64,000 nt of DNA from Haloechinothrix aidingensis (GTDB taxonomy: Bacteria; Actinomycetota; Actinomycetes; Mycobacteriales; Pseudonocardiaceae), in the NCBI RefSeq assembly GCF_013450155.1, contig NZ_JACCKD010000002.1, positions 300,531 through 364,530 of the forward strand, in the 5' to 3' direction. The notes under the pieces were generated by a model, which saw nothing but the letters and a program-made list of their open reading frames with translations, was not told where the DNA came from and did no database searches. Positions within the stretch are counted from its first letter, which is position 1. Every line of letters begins with the position of its first letter. A program made the translations under genes and the position numbers. This document shows, in pieces, positions 1 to 8,959 of the stretch.

Positions 1-1288
1 CGAGCGCCCAGTAGTAGGGAACCGCGCCGAACGGTGCCTCCATCACGACGCCGACGATCCCGACCCAGGGCATGCCGACGGCGATCATGATCGCGACCAC
101 GTCGACATCGCTGACCCTGGCAGGCGATGCCCACCCCACGAGGTAGGCCAGCCGCCAGCCGACCAGGGTCAGCGCGGCGACGATGCCGAGGCCGAGCAGC
201 CCGAGACGCGCCCACGCGCTCAGCAGGTAGTTGTGTGGCGAGCGCACCGACTCGATGTCACCGCCGAACATCTCGACGTCGGCCTTCGAGTCGACGAGGA
301 AGTGCGGTCCGAAGCCCACGCCGAACACGTTGCGGGCCGCATCCTCCTGGAAGTACTCCACCAACCGCTGCCACGACTGGTACCGCGCCGACATGGTTCC
401 CTGCGCCCCGCCGACGTCCTCTGTGGGTTGCCACAGGCCCGTCACGCTGGCGGTCATGCGCTGGGTGGCCTCCCCCTGCGCACCAAGCGCGACCACCCCG
501 GGCAACAGGATGAGCACAAGGGCGAGGGCCCACCTCCTCCCGTGCCGGTTCGCGCCGTCGGCACGGCGCCGCAACAGCGCGACGGCGAGCAGCGCCATGA
601 GCACACCGAGAAGCGCACCCCGCGAGCCGAGGGCCAGCGACAGCGCCAGCCCCACCCCGGCCAGCGCCAGGTTCACCGGAACGGCCTTTCCGGACAGCGC
701 CTTGTGCAGCGCGAGCCCGGCGAGCAGCCCGCAGATCATCCCGTCCACATCGCGCCGCGCGAGGAACAGCTCGACGCCGTCACCGACGGCGGGGATGGCG
801 TGGACAACCCCGGGAGCGAGCACGAACACGGCGATCCACGCGGCGTGCAGGGCCAGGATCACCATCATGGCCCTGTCCATCCACGGCACCGCCGTTCTCG
901 CCGGCGCGAGGACGAGGAAGATCACGACGGCGTAGGCGTAGGGAGCCGCGTCGCGCAGCGCGTCGAGGGTCCACTCGCCGAGCGGGAGCCAGGCCGCCGT
1001 CAGCACGAGCAACCCGAGAGTGGTCACCGCGAGCCATGTGTCGATCGGGGCGCGCCTGCTCCGGTGAGTTGCCACGCCGAGTACCCGATCGGCGATCACC
1101 ACGGCCAGGACGATGTCCACGACGAACGGTGGCGTTCCGGTGGGTAGGTAGCTGCCCCACCGGGACGTGGCCAGCAGGAAGAGCGCGAGGACGAACGGAC
1201 CGTAGCGCTGCAGCCGGTCGTGCACGGGGGGCGTTCGCCACGGCGCGTCGAGCGGCCCCGCCGGATCGCGACGTCCGGGCAGTGGCAT
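1..1288 (-). CDS. O-antigen ligase/polymerase-like membrane protein (3' end outside the window)
   Basis: I read this frame directly on the minus strand. It opens with ATG at 1288 and stays open to the window edge, about 429 codons. The ATG shares its A with the TGA of the upstream gene (TGATG), so the two are translationally coupled. The protein is a chain of hydrophobic helices (for example LALFLLATSRWGSYLP and LALAGVGLALSLALGSRG). A long external loop follows, in which MSARYQSWQRLVEYFQED and GVGFGPHFLVDSKADVEMFG precede SPHNYLLSAWARLGLLG. An SR.A.L segment and a late loop with GxGFGxxF...SPHN are typical of the Wzy_C O-antigen ligase family. Its likely role is polymerising or ligating a lipid-linked surface glycan at the outer face of the membrane. 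It is the last visible gene of the glycan operon. Confidence 0.8.
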   Translation of the reverse strand, partial: MPLPGRRDPAGPLDAPWRTPPVHDRLQRYGPFVLALFLLATSRWGSYLPTGTPPFVVDIVLAVVIADRVLGVATHRSRRAPIDTWLAVTTLGLLVLTAAWLPLGEWTLDALRDAAPYAYAVVIFLVLAPARTAVPWMDRAMMVILALHAAWIAVFVLAPGVVHAIPAVGDGVELFLARRDVDGMICGLLAGLALHKALSGKAVPVNLALAGVGLALSLALGSRGALLGVLMALLAVALLRRRADGANRHGRRWALALVLILLPGVVALGAQGEATQRMTASVTGLWQPTEDVGGAQGTMSARYQSWQRLVEYFQEDAARNVFGVGFGPHFLVDSKADVEMFGGDIESVRSPHNYLLSAWARLGLLGLGIVAALTLVGWRLAYLVGWASPARVSDVDVVAIMIAVGMPWVGIVGVVMEAPFGAVPYYWAL

Positions 1289-2664
1289 CAGGCGTTCCTG
1301 CCGCTGTTCGAGGGAATGCCCGGGCCGGCTCGACCGGCGCCCGCCTTCCGTACGAACGGTCGCGCCGGCTCGGCGAGCACCACACCGGAGATGTCGGTGC
1401 CCGCCGCGGTCAGCTGCGCGAGGGCCTGGTCGAGCTCGCCCCGGCTGGTCCGCCCCGTCTCGAGCACGAGAACGGTCGTGTCGGTCCGGCCGGAGAGGGC
1501 GACCGAGTCGGACTGCCACGACACCACGGGGCCGTCGATGATCACGGTGTCGTAGTGCGGCGAGACCTCAGCGAGGAACTCGGTGAACCGCGCGACGTCC
1601 AGCCGAGTAGCGCCCGGCCGCGCGCCGGAGCCGACCGTGACCACGCCGAGTGTGGTCCTGTCGTGCCGCTTCTGCGGGGACATATCGATCACGATGTCGT
1701 CCAGCCCGGCCGTACCCGCCAGGAAGTCCGCCAGCCCCGGCCCGCCGTCGCGGTTGAGCTGCCCGGCGAGGCGGGGGGCGCCCGGGTCGGCTTCGACCAG
1801 CAGCGCCCGCTCGCCTTCCTCGGCGCTCAACCGCGCCAGCAGCGCGGCGACCGTCGAACTTCCGTCCTCATCGGACACACCGGATACCAGGACGGAGCGG
1901 TGGGCCGTGCCGCCCGCGCGCACGGTCGAGTGCAGGCGGCGTACCGACTCCCAGGTGCCGTCCTCCCACGGTCCGGGCGCGAGCAGCGGCTGCTTGGCGT
2001 GGTCGTGCGGTACCGCCACGCGCCCAAGTGCCTCGGCGCCGAAAGACGCGCGCAGGTCTCCGGCATCGCGGACACGCTGATCGAGGATCTCGCGAACGAT
2101 CGCCAGCCCGAGCCCGGCGAGCAGGCCGACCACAGCGCCCACCGGTACATGGCGCCACCAGCCCGGTGTGACGGCTCCGGCGGGGTCGGCTTCGGTGGCG
2201 ACCATCACCGTCAGGCCGGAGCCCCGCTCGGCGAACAACGTGTCGATCAGCGCGGAAGCGTGCCCGGCGGCGGAGTTGGCGATGAGCGCCGCTTGCTGGT
2301 CGTCGCTTCCGGTCGCGCTGAGGTCGATCACGTAGGTGTCCGTCGGTACGCGCGTCTCCAGCCGCTCGGCCAGCTCGAGGGCCGTGAGGTCCAGGCCGAG
2401 CTCACCGATCACCGCTGCGGCGACACGGTGCGAGCCTGCCAGCTCCGCGTAGGTCTGCATGCCGCTCGAGGAGAGCAGGGACGGCGCGAGCGGGGCCTGC
2501 CCCACGGGTTCCTCGCTCGGCGTGACGACCAGCCTGGCCGATGCGGAGTGGGTGGAGCCGGTCGCGTAGCCGGTCACGAGTCCGGCGAGCATGCAGACCA
2601 GCACGACGGCGGCCAGTGTCCGCCAGCGGCGCCGCAGCGTGTGCGCGAACTCTTCGAGCGTCAT
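1288..2664 (-). CDS. Wzz/BY-kinase-like polysaccharide chain-length protein with a degenerate P-loop
   Basis: This 458-residue protein has the layout of actinobacterial Wzz-type co-polymerases fused to a tyrosine-kinase (CapB/ParA-like) domain. A cytoplasmic N-terminus is followed by TM1 (about 17-36), an extracytoplasmic Wzz domain, TM2 (about 172-190) and a nucleotide-binding domain from about 250. The P-loop region reads SGVSDEDGSST (261-271). The family normally has GxGKST here, so the Walker lysine is replaced by Ser. The A' motif is ALLVEAD and the B motif TVIIDG (373-377). No tyrosine-rich tail is visible. ATP binding or autophosphorylation is therefore doubtful, and a structural role in setting chain length is the safer call. 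It sits between the glycosyltransferase gene and the polymerase-like gene in one operon. Confidence 0.8.
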   Translation of the reverse strand: MTLEEFAHTLRRRWRTLAAVVLVCMLAGLVTGYATGSTHSASARLVVTPSEEPVGQAPLAPSLLSSSGMQTYAELAGSHRVAAAVIGELGLDLTALELAERLETRVPTDTYVIDLSATGSDDQQAALIANSAAGHASALIDTLFAERGSGLTVMVATEADPAGAVTPGWWRHVPVGAVVGLLAGLGLAIVREILDQRVRDAGDLRASFGAEALGRVAVPHDHAKQPLLAPGPWEDGTWESVRRLHSTVRAGGTAHRSVLVSGVSDEDGSSTVAALLARLSAEEGERALLVEADPGAPRLAGQLNRDGGPGLADFLAGTAGLDDIVIDMSPQKRHDRTTLGVVTVGSGARPGATRLDVARFTEFLAEVSPHYDTVIIDGPVVSWQSDSVALSGRTDTTVLVLETGRTSRGELDQALAQLTAAGTDISGVVLAEPARPFVRKAGAGRAGPGIPSNSGRNA

Positions 2665-2713
2665 AGGGGTACCGCCTTGTCGGGATGTGTTTCCGCTGAC
2701 CGGTGCGGTGGCC

Positions 2714-4459
2714 TCAGCGGGTCAGCAACCAGGTGCTTGACGGGAAGTGGCCGCCGGAGCGCTCCTCGTCGATGCCGGCGGTGGTGGGCAGGGGCCGGAA
2801 GTCGGGAAGCACCCGCCGCAGCTCGTCCGGCCTCGCGTGGTGCAGGGCCGACTGGCAGGCCAGGACCGCGAAGTGCTGGTTCCCGGTCAGCAGCGCGGTG
2901 AGCAGGGCGGTTTCCTGCCAGTCCCACACGTCGCCGAGCACCCAGGGCGAGTACAAGTACGGCAGATATATGTCGTGGATGTGCACGAGGACCCCGGGTG
3001 GTAGCGCGGGAAGCAGCTCCAGGTAGATGCGCTGCACCTCGGAGCCGGTCTTGAGTACGTGGGTGGAGTCGATGAACAGCAGGTCCCCGTCACCCAGCTC
3101 GGCGAAGACCGACGTATCGACCTGCTGGGCAGGTGTCTCGGCGACCTCGACGTGGTCGAGCCCGCGCAGCTCCTCCGGCATGTAGGGGTCGATCGCGAGG
3201 ATCCCGGCCCCGCGCCGCCCCTCGGCGACGTTGCGGCCGACGGCATCGGACATCACGGCCGTCGATGCGCCACTGCCGATCTCGATGATCCGCCCGGGCG
3301 CCATCGTGCGCACCACGCAATGCAACACCTGGGCCTCGATCGGGCCGTACCGGAACGCGATACCCCGCCCAGCGAGCCTCGGCAGGAAGGGAAAGCCGCG
3401 TACCTCGTGGAGGTACCCCGAGCACATCGCCTCCAGCCAGCGCAGCTGCGCGTCCGTATCCCAGCCGATGGCGCGCGGCTCGATCTCCTTGCGCCAGAGC
3501 GGCTGGTTGCGGCGTAGCCACGCCCTGTCGGGCACCGGGGAGTAGTAGTGCGTCGGCAGGACATGGACCCGCGCGCGCTCGAGCGTGCCGAACACCGCGC
3601 GCGCGACCCGCCTGGCCCGTCCGGGCGGGGCGATCCGGTCGGGGCCCTGCGGTGCCGCCGAATCGCGCGGGCGGATCTCGCGCAGGCGCGGCGGCCTGCG
3701 CAGCACCGAGGCCACGAATCGGGGGTTGTTCCTCAGGTAGCGGGGAGCGAGCCTGCGCGGGGCCGTGCCCATGCGGTACAGCCATTCGAAACCGGTCGGG
3801 CGCACCCACGCGGGGGCCTCGCTGCCGACGCCGGCGTGGATGTCGAAGGCGGCGCCGAAGCCGAACATCGCGGGCGCCTCGATGCGCCCGCTGGCCCAGG
3901 ACATCCACTGTTCCTGCTTGGGTGTCGACAACCCCACCATGACGATGTCCGCGCCGGAGGCGTTGATCCCGGCGACCACCTCCGCTTCCTCCTCGGCGGT
4001 GAGCGGCCGGAACGGCGGCGAGTAGGCTCCCACGATGCTGATGCCCGGGTACCGCGCCCGCAGGTTCCGCGCGAGCAGCTCAGGGGTCTGCTCGGCCCCG
4101 CCGTAGAGATATACCCGCCACCCGTCGCGCGCTGCCCGTCCGGCGACGGCAGGAAGCAGGTCGGGGCCGCGCACCCGTCCCATACCCGCAGCGCCCGCGT
4201 AGCGGCCCGCCCACAACAGCGGTGCACCGTCCGGAACGGTCAGCCCCGACTCGTTGTGGATGCGCATCAGCTCCGTGTCGTGCTGCGACTCCATCACGCC
4301 GTGCACGCCGGTGACGCACACGTAGTGCTGCTCGCGCTGTTCGACCCACCGGGTGACGGTGTCCAGCGCGTGCGGCAGTGAGGTCACGCTGACGCCGACG
4401 CCGAGCACGTCGACGCGCGTCTCGGTCCGCGTCCCGGGCCGCTCTGCCACTGAAGTCAT
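2714..4459 (-). CDS. WecG/TagA/CpsF glycosyltransferase fused to a class I SAM methyltransferase
   Basis: I start at ATG 4459 because it overlaps the TGA of the upstream sugar transferase by four bases (ATGA) and because the longer frame is non-protein-like. The product is 581 residues. Residues about 15-250 form a WecG/TagA/CpsF N-acetylmannosaminyltransferase domain, with PDGAPLLWAGR (77-87), GLSTPKQEQW (176-185) and PAWVRPTGFEWLYR. A basic, proline-rich linker (250-295) leads to a Rossmann methyltransferase with IIEIGSGAST (391-400), ILAIDPYM and LLFIDSTHVLKTG, like the CmcI/Methyltransf_24 group. The glycosyl transfer presumably adds the second sugar to the lipid-linked primer made by the neighbour. 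What the methyltransferase acts on is unknown. Finding both in one chain is unusual. Confidence 0.85.
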   Translation of the reverse strand: MTSVAERPGTRTETRVDVLGVGVSVTSLPHALDTVTRWVEQREQHYVCVTGVHGVMESQHDTELMRIHNESGLTVPDGAPLLWAGRYAGAAGMGRVRGPDLLPAVAGRAARDGWRVYLYGGAEQTPELLARNLRARYPGISIVGAYSPPFRPLTAEEEAEVVAGINASGADIVMVGLSTPKQEQWMSWASGRIEAPAMFGFGAAFDIHAGVGSEAPAWVRPTGFEWLYRMGTAPRRLAPRYLRNNPRFVASVLRRPPRLREIRPRDSAAPQGPDRIAPPGRARRVARAVFGTLERARVHVLPTHYYSPVPDRAWLRRNQPLWRKEIEPRAIGWDTDAQLRWLEAMCSGYLHEVRGFPFLPRLAGRGIAFRYGPIEAQVLHCVVRTMAPGRIIEIGSGASTAVMSDAVGRNVAEGRRGAGILAIDPYMPEELRGLDHVEVAETPAQQVDTSVFAELGDGDLLFIDSTHVLKTGSEVQRIYLELLPALPPGVLVHIHDIYLPYLYSPWVLGDVWDWQETALLTALLTGNQHFAVLACQSALHHARPDELRRVLPDFRPLPTTAGIDEERSGGHFPSSTWLLTR

Positions 4460-5373
4460 CGATGACCACCCCCGCTCGCGATGTCGTGGCGGGGCACGAG
4501 GAACCGTGCCGCGCCGACGACACGGATGTGCATCTCGGAGACCCATCCCCTGCCGACGGCCCAGCGCGGCACGCTCTGCAGCGCGATCGTGCTGCCACCG
4601 AGCATCATCAGCAGCGTGCGCCAGAGGATCCACAGGTCCATCCGCACCGACCCGTACTGCAGGTAGCAGAAGTCGTACGCCGGGCGTTCGTGCACGAGGT
4701 GGTCACGTTCGTGACCGATCTGCCACAGACCGGTGCAACCCTGCCGCACCAGGCACCGCGCATCGCGGTACCCGGGATGTGTCGGTTCCCAGGCGTCCGG
4801 CATCTTCGGCCGGGGCCCGACAAGGCTCAGCTTGAACAGCGGCACGAGCCACAGCTGCGGCAGCTCGTCGAGATGGCGGCGCCGCAAGAAGGCGCAGAAC
4901 CGGTCGACCGGAATCACCTCGCCACCATTCTTGAGCGCGTACGGAGCTGTTCGTTTGGACAACGTACGCAGCTTGGGAAACATTACCGTGCTGCCGTTGT
5001 GACCAATTCTGTAGTGCCGGAAGAACGGCCACTGCCTCATCCGGGCGCCGAGTACGGCGGCGAGGACGAGAATCGCCGGGGTGGCCAGCACGGCGAGTAC
5101 CGTACCCAGCACCAGGTCCATTCCACTCTTGACGATGCGCTGCGTCCGGTTCCCGGCCGCGCCGGGACTTCCTCCTGGATACCCTCCTGGGCTTCCTCCC
5201 GAGTTCCCCGCCGGATTCCCCGCTGGGTTTCCCGCTGGTCTCCCTCCGGGCCTCCCCATGGGGCCCGCTCCGGGTGTGCGTACCGGCCCGCCAAGAGGGG
5301 CGTGCCGGGGTGCCGCGTACCGCCGCGGTTCGGTCACCGTCACTCGTGTGCCGTGAGATAGCAAATCGTGCAC
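4456..5373 (-). CDS. Priming sugar transferase (undecaprenyl-phosphate phosphoglycosyltransferase)
   Basis: This 305-residue protein belongs to the bacterial sugar transferase family (WcaJ/CpsE-type monotopic PGT). An N-terminal tail of about 75 residues is rich in Gly, Pro and Asn, with repeated GNPAGNPAGNS and GGSPGGYPGG units. A hydrophobic segment (about 86-108, LVLGTVLAVLATPAILVLAA) follows, then the catalytic domain with MFPKLRTL, FLRRRHLDELPQLW and LSLVGPRPKMPD. The last of these matches the family's DELPQLxNVLxGxMSLVGPRP signature. It starts surface-glycan assembly by moving a sugar phosphate onto undecaprenyl phosphate. The listed start is GTG. No clear ribosome site precedes it, and a GTG eleven codons further on is an alternative. 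The low-complexity tail is likely cytoplasmic and may bind partners. Confidence 0.85.
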   Translation of the reverse strand: MHDLLSHGTRVTVTEPRRYAAPRHAPLGGPVRTPGAGPMGRPGGRPAGNPAGNPAGNSGGSPGGYPGGSPGAAGNRTQRIVKSGMDLVLGTVLAVLATPAILVLAAVLGARMRQWPFFRHYRIGHNGSTVMFPKLRTLSKRTAPYALKNGGEVIPVDRFCAFLRRRHLDELPQLWLVPLFKLSLVGPRPKMPDAWEPTHPGYRDARCLVRQGCTGLWQIGHERDHLVHERPAYDFCYLQYGSVRMDLWILWRTLLMMLGGSTIALQSVPRWAVGRGWVSEMHIRVVGAARFLVPRHDIASGGGHR

Positions 5374-5757
5374 TCCATACAGTGAATACGGGCGAACCTT
5401 CGCGCGCAGGCCGGTCCCGTCCGGTCAGCGAGTATCCGTACGAACCCTTGTGGGGTCTGCCTCTAGCTCGCACAACGGCCCGGATTCCATCCGGTTACGG
5501 ATCAGCACAAAGAATTACGCGAATACTTTTGAAGAATATCTTTCACAGTCTCGAATGATGAATTTCGTTCGGCATTCACCCGAGGGGGCCGCACGCGACC
5601 ACGACCGCCCTGCTGGACGCGCAGCCGGAGCCCGGGCCCGCACACCCTCCGGGACTCACCCGTTCAGCGCCCCTCGACTACTCATCAGTAGCTTGCGGTC
5701 CCCGCGCTGTGGTTGAATCGCCGGATCAGCACGACACGGCACGAGCACGGAGGCACC
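5374..5757. promoter_or_regulatory. Divergent intergenic region of the glycan operon and ccr
   Basis: No gene is supported here. The stretch 5500-5570 is markedly richer in A+T than the rest of the window, as is common for regulated actinobacterial promoters. A small inverted repeat ATCCG-gtta-CGGAT lies at 5489-5502. Promoters for both the leftward glycan operon and rightward ccr must lie here. A strong ribosome site (GGAGG, 5749-5753) precedes the ccr ATG. Confidence 0.5.
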
Positions 5758-7104
5758 ATGGCAGAGCACGCGCTGAACGAGATCACGCAGGCCATCAGCA
5801 CGGACAACCTGGACGCGATCGCCTCGCTCCCCGTGCCGCAGACCTTTCGTGGTGTCACGGTGCATGCCGACGACGTGGACCTGTTCGACGGCATACCGAG
5901 CCAGGAGAAGGACCCGCGCAAGTCGCTGCACGTCGACGAGGTGCCCACCCCGGAGCTCGGTCCCGGTGAGGCGCTGATCGCCGTGATGGCCAGTGCCATC
6001 AACTACAACACCGTCTGGACGTCGATCTTCGAGCCGATCCCCACCTTCAAGTTCCTGCGCAAGTACGGCAAGCTCTCCCCGCTGGCCGCGCGGCACGACC
6101 TGCCGTATCACGTTGTGGGCTCCGACCTGTCCGGTGTTGTGGTGCGTACCGGGCCAGGGGTGCACAACTGGAAGCCCGGCGACGAGGTCGTCGCGCACTG
6201 CTTGAACGTGGAGCTCGAAGGCCCGGAGGGGCACAACGACACGATGCTGGACTCCGAGCAGCGCATCTGGGGCTTCGAGACGAACTTCGGCGGGCTCGCC
6301 GAGGTCTCGCTGGTCAAGTCGAACCAGCTGATGCCCAAGCCTGCGCATCTGACCTGGGAGGAAGCGGCCTCGCCCGGTCTGGTGAACTCCACGGCCTACC
6401 GGCAGCTCGTCTCCCGTAACGGCGCCGACATGAAGCAGGGCGACGTGGTGCTGATCTGGGGCGCCTCCGGCGGCCTGGGGTCGTACGCCACCCAGTACGC
6501 CATCAACGGTGGCGCCATCCCGGTGTGTGTCGTCTCCAACGAGGCCAAGGCCGAGATCTGCCGCTCCATGGGCGCCGAACTGATCATCGACCGCAACGCG
6601 GAGGGATACCGGTTCTGGTCCGACGAGCACAACCAGGACCCGAAGGAGTGGCAGCGGTTCGGCGCGAAGATCCGGGAGCTCACCGGCGGGGAGGACCCAG
6701 ACATCGTGTTCGAGCACCCCGGCAGGGAGACGTTCGGCGCCAGTGTCTACGCGGCACGCAAGGGCGGCACCATCGTCACCTGCGCCTCGACGTCGGGCTA
6801 CACCCACCAGTACGACAACCGGTACCTCTGGATGAACCTCAAGCGCATCATCGGGTCGCACTTCGCGAACTACCGCGAGTCCTGGGAGGCCAACCGGTTG
6901 ATCGACAAGGGTTTGATCCACCCCACGCTGTCCAGGACCTACCCGCTGGACGAGACCGGGCAGGCCGCCCTGGATGTGCACCGCAACGCCCATCAGGGCA
7001 AGGTCGGCGTGCTGTGCCTCGCCGAGGACGAGGGCCTCGGCGTCCGCGATACCGACAAGCGTGCCAGGTACGCCGAGGCGATCAACCGGTTCCGCGGTCA
7101 GTAG
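5758..7104 (+). CDS. ccr: Crotonyl-CoA carboxylase/reductase
   Basis: This is a 448-residue zinc-independent MDR-superfamily enzyme of the length usual for Ccr. It reduces crotonyl-CoA with NADPH and, in true Ccr, captures CO2 to give (2S)-ethylmalonyl-CoA for the ethylmalonyl-CoA pathway or polyketide extender supply. The CO2-pocket residues known from the Kitasatospora enzyme are all visible: the Asn in ASAINYNTVW (about 80-87), Phe-Glu in IWGFETNFGG (173-174) and His in GSHFANY. The nucleotide-binding stretch is WGASGGLGSYATQYA. ATG 5758 is chosen because GGAGG lies just upstream and the 15-residue upstream extension has no family match. No other ethylmalonyl-CoA pathway gene is adjacent. 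Confidence 0.95.
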   Translation: MAEHALNEITQAISTDNLDAIASLPVPQTFRGVTVHADDVDLFDGIPSQEKDPRKSLHVDEVPTPELGPGEALIAVMASAINYNTVWTSIFEPIPTFKFLRKYGKLSPLAARHDLPYHVVGSDLSGVVVRTGPGVHNWKPGDEVVAHCLNVELEGPEGHNDTMLDSEQRIWGFETNFGGLAEVSLVKSNQLMPKPAHLTWEEAASPGLVNSTAYRQLVSRNGADMKQGDVVLIWGASGGLGSYATQYAINGGAIPVCVVSNEAKAEICRSMGAELIIDRNAEGYRFWSDEHNQDPKEWQRFGAKIRELTGGEDPDIVFEHPGRETFGASVYAARKGGTIVTCASTSGYTHQYDNRYLWMNLKRIIGSHFANYRESWEANRLIDKGLIHPTLSRTYPLDETGQAALDVHRNAHQGKVGVLCLAEDEGLGVRDTDKRARYAEAINRFRGQ

Positions 7105-7186
7105 CCACCGAATCGAGCACCTACGGGCTGCCACGGATCGCGCACCGAACGCACCACGATCGGGGACGGCGAGGTAACGTGTCCCC

Positions 7187-8359
7187 ATGAGTCTTGGCGA
7201 GGAACGGGAGCTAGTCCCGCTGGGAGCCGGCTTCGACGTCGCGAAGCGCGGCTACGACCGCGGACAGGTGGACGAACACCTCGAGCGCCTCGACGCCGAT
7301 CTGAAGATGCTGACCTCCGATCGGGACGCCGCCATCGCGCAGGCGAGCGATCTCGCGCAGCAGCTCGAGGACAGCCGCAACGAGATCGAGGACCTACGCG
7401 GACAGGTCGAGCGGCTGTCCGTGCCGCCGACGACCATGGAGGGGCTCTCCGAGCGGCTGCAGCGGATGCTGCGGCTCGCCCAGGACGAGGCCTCCGAGAC
7501 CAAGGCACGTGCCGAGGCCGAGGCCGGGCATATCCGTGCCAAGGCCGAGGCGGACGCGAGTGCCATGCGCACGCGGTACGACGAGCTGCTCGCCGAGCTC
7601 GATGCGCGCAGGCAGGAACTGGAGACCGAGCACAGGGAGGTGATGGAGCGGGCACGGGAGGAGGCCGACTCCATCATCAACCAGGCAAAGGAGGAGCGGC
7701 TCCAGCTCGACCTCGAGGCGGAGGAGCGCCGGACGAAGGTCGAGGAGGACTTCGAGGTGGCGATGGCCACCCGCCGTGCCGAGGCGATGCACGAGCTGGC
7801 CGAGCAGGAGGCGGCCAGCAAGGAGGAGGCCGACCGCAGGATCCGCGAGGCCAAGGCCGAGGCCGAGGCGACCCGCGAGCAGATCGCTCGGGAGCAGGAG
7901 GAGAGCAAGGCCGAGGCGCAGCGTCGCCACCAGGAGTCCGTCGAGGAGGCCAACCGCCGCAAGCAGGAGGCCAAGACCGAGGCCGAGGCGATACTCAACG
8001 AGGCGACGGCCGAGGCGGACCGGCGGCTGACGGAGGCCACCGACCTCGCCAACAAGCGCATCAACCGGGCGGCCGAACGGGTCGAGGCACTGCGCGAGCT
8101 ACGCTCCCGCCTTGCCGAGCAGATACGTTCCGCCCGCTCGGCGATCAGTGAGGCCGACACCCTGCTCGGCGAGGCGCCCGGCCTGATCGGCAACCAGAAC
8201 GGCCAGCACGAGGCGTCCGCGGAGCCGGAGGGGCACGGCTACGAGGATCTGTGGCCCCAGGACGAACCCGCGCCGGACAGCGACGAGCCTGCCTCGGACG
8301 ACCCGTCATCTACTACGCACGCGCACAACGTTGACGGCAAGGGAAGCGAGTCTTCGTAA
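7187..8359 (+). CDS. DivIVA-like coiled-coil cytoskeletal protein
   Basis: This 390-residue protein begins with a short DivIVA-like motif (about 15-45, FDVAKRGYDRGQVDEHLERL), as in Wag31/DivIVA and SepIVA relatives. A very long charged coiled coil (about 45-330) follows, dominated by heptads of AEAEATRE or ARAEAEAGHIRAKAEA type. The C-terminus (340-390) is acidic and disordered, ending SDEPASDDPSSTTHAHN. The family marks cell poles or septa and organises envelope growth; Streptomyces relatives include the large coiled-coil proteins Scy and FilP. It lies 82 bp after ccr in the same direction and may share its transcript. The role as a polar scaffold is inferred. Confidence 0.8.
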   Translation: MSLGEERELVPLGAGFDVAKRGYDRGQVDEHLERLDADLKMLTSDRDAAIAQASDLAQQLEDSRNEIEDLRGQVERLSVPPTTMEGLSERLQRMLRLAQDEASETKARAEAEAGHIRAKAEADASAMRTRYDELLAELDARRQELETEHREVMERAREEADSIINQAKEERLQLDLEAEERRTKVEEDFEVAMATRRAEAMHELAEQEAASKEEADRRIREAKAEAEATREQIAREQEESKAEAQRRHQESVEEANRRKQEAKTEAEAILNEATAEADRRLTEATDLANKRINRAAERVEALRELRSRLAEQIRSARSAISEADTLLGEAPGLIGNQNGQHEASAEPEGHGYEDLWPQDEPAPDSDEPASDDPSSTTHAHNVDGKGSESS

Positions 8360-8483
8360 CGACCGACACGAAACCGGCGCGGCGTTCGCTCGTTGCTCTG
8401 CACAGCCGGGTTCCGACCGCTAGTGTCGTGTACGCGGTCAAGCCCACTCGAGGACACGAACACCGATCTAGCAGGAGTTGCCA

Positions 8484-8933
8484 ATGGGCGCCTACCAGAC
8501 CATCGTGGTCGGAACCGACGGTTCGAAGACTTCCTTCGGAGCCGTTGATCGTGCCGCAGCCGTCGCCAAGGAAGCGGGCGCCAAGCTCGTCATCGCCTGC
8601 GCGTACTACCCGACCAGCCAGGAGGATGTCGAGCGCGCGCAGGACGTGCTGGGAGACGAGGCCTACCAGGTCGTTGGCTCCGCGCCCGCTGACGACACCC
8701 TGCAGTCCGCTCGTGACCGCGCCGTGCAGCAGGGTGCCAGCGATATCGAGATGGTTCCGGTTCGCGGTGAGCCCATCAAGTCCCTGCTGGACGTGCTCAA
8801 GCAGCACTCAGCCGACCTCCTCGTGGTCGGGAACCGGGGATTGAACACCCTCGCCGGCCGCATCCTCGGATCGGTGCCCGCCGAGGTGGCGCGCAAGTCG
8901 AGCGTCGATGTGCTCATCGTGCATACCACCTGA
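8484..8933 (+). CDS. Universal stress protein (UspA family)
   Basis: This single-domain Usp has 149 residues. It opens with YQTIVVGTDGSKTSFGAVDRA and closes with the ATP-binding loop motif GNRGLNTLAGRILGSVPAEVA (G-2x-G-9x-G-S/T), followed by SSVDVLIVHTT. It is therefore of the ATP-binding Usp type. ATG 8484 is preferred over the in-frame TTG two codons earlier because AGGAG (8473-8477) is spaced correctly. Such proteins respond to hypoxia, starvation or stress. A TAGTGT box at 8421-8426 could be its -10 element. Confidence 0.9.
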   Translation: MGAYQTIVVGTDGSKTSFGAVDRAAAVAKEAGAKLVIACAYYPTSQEDVERAQDVLGDEAYQVVGSAPADDTLQSARDRAVQQGASDIEMVPVRGEPIKSLLDVLKQHSADLLVVGNRGLNTLAGRILGSVPAEVARKSSVDVLIVHTT

Positions 8934-8959
8934 CCGGCACGGACGGCCGCGTAGCCGAG

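Noticed and set aside
1036-2901. A 621-codon open frame opposite the Wzz/BY-kinase-like gene
   Set aside because: Arginine/glycine-rich shadow translation; the minus-strand genes explain the region.
5656-7188. A 510-codon open frame antisense to ccr
   Set aside because: It mirrors the codon pattern of ccr in high-GC DNA, its translation has no domain, and ccr is fully supported.
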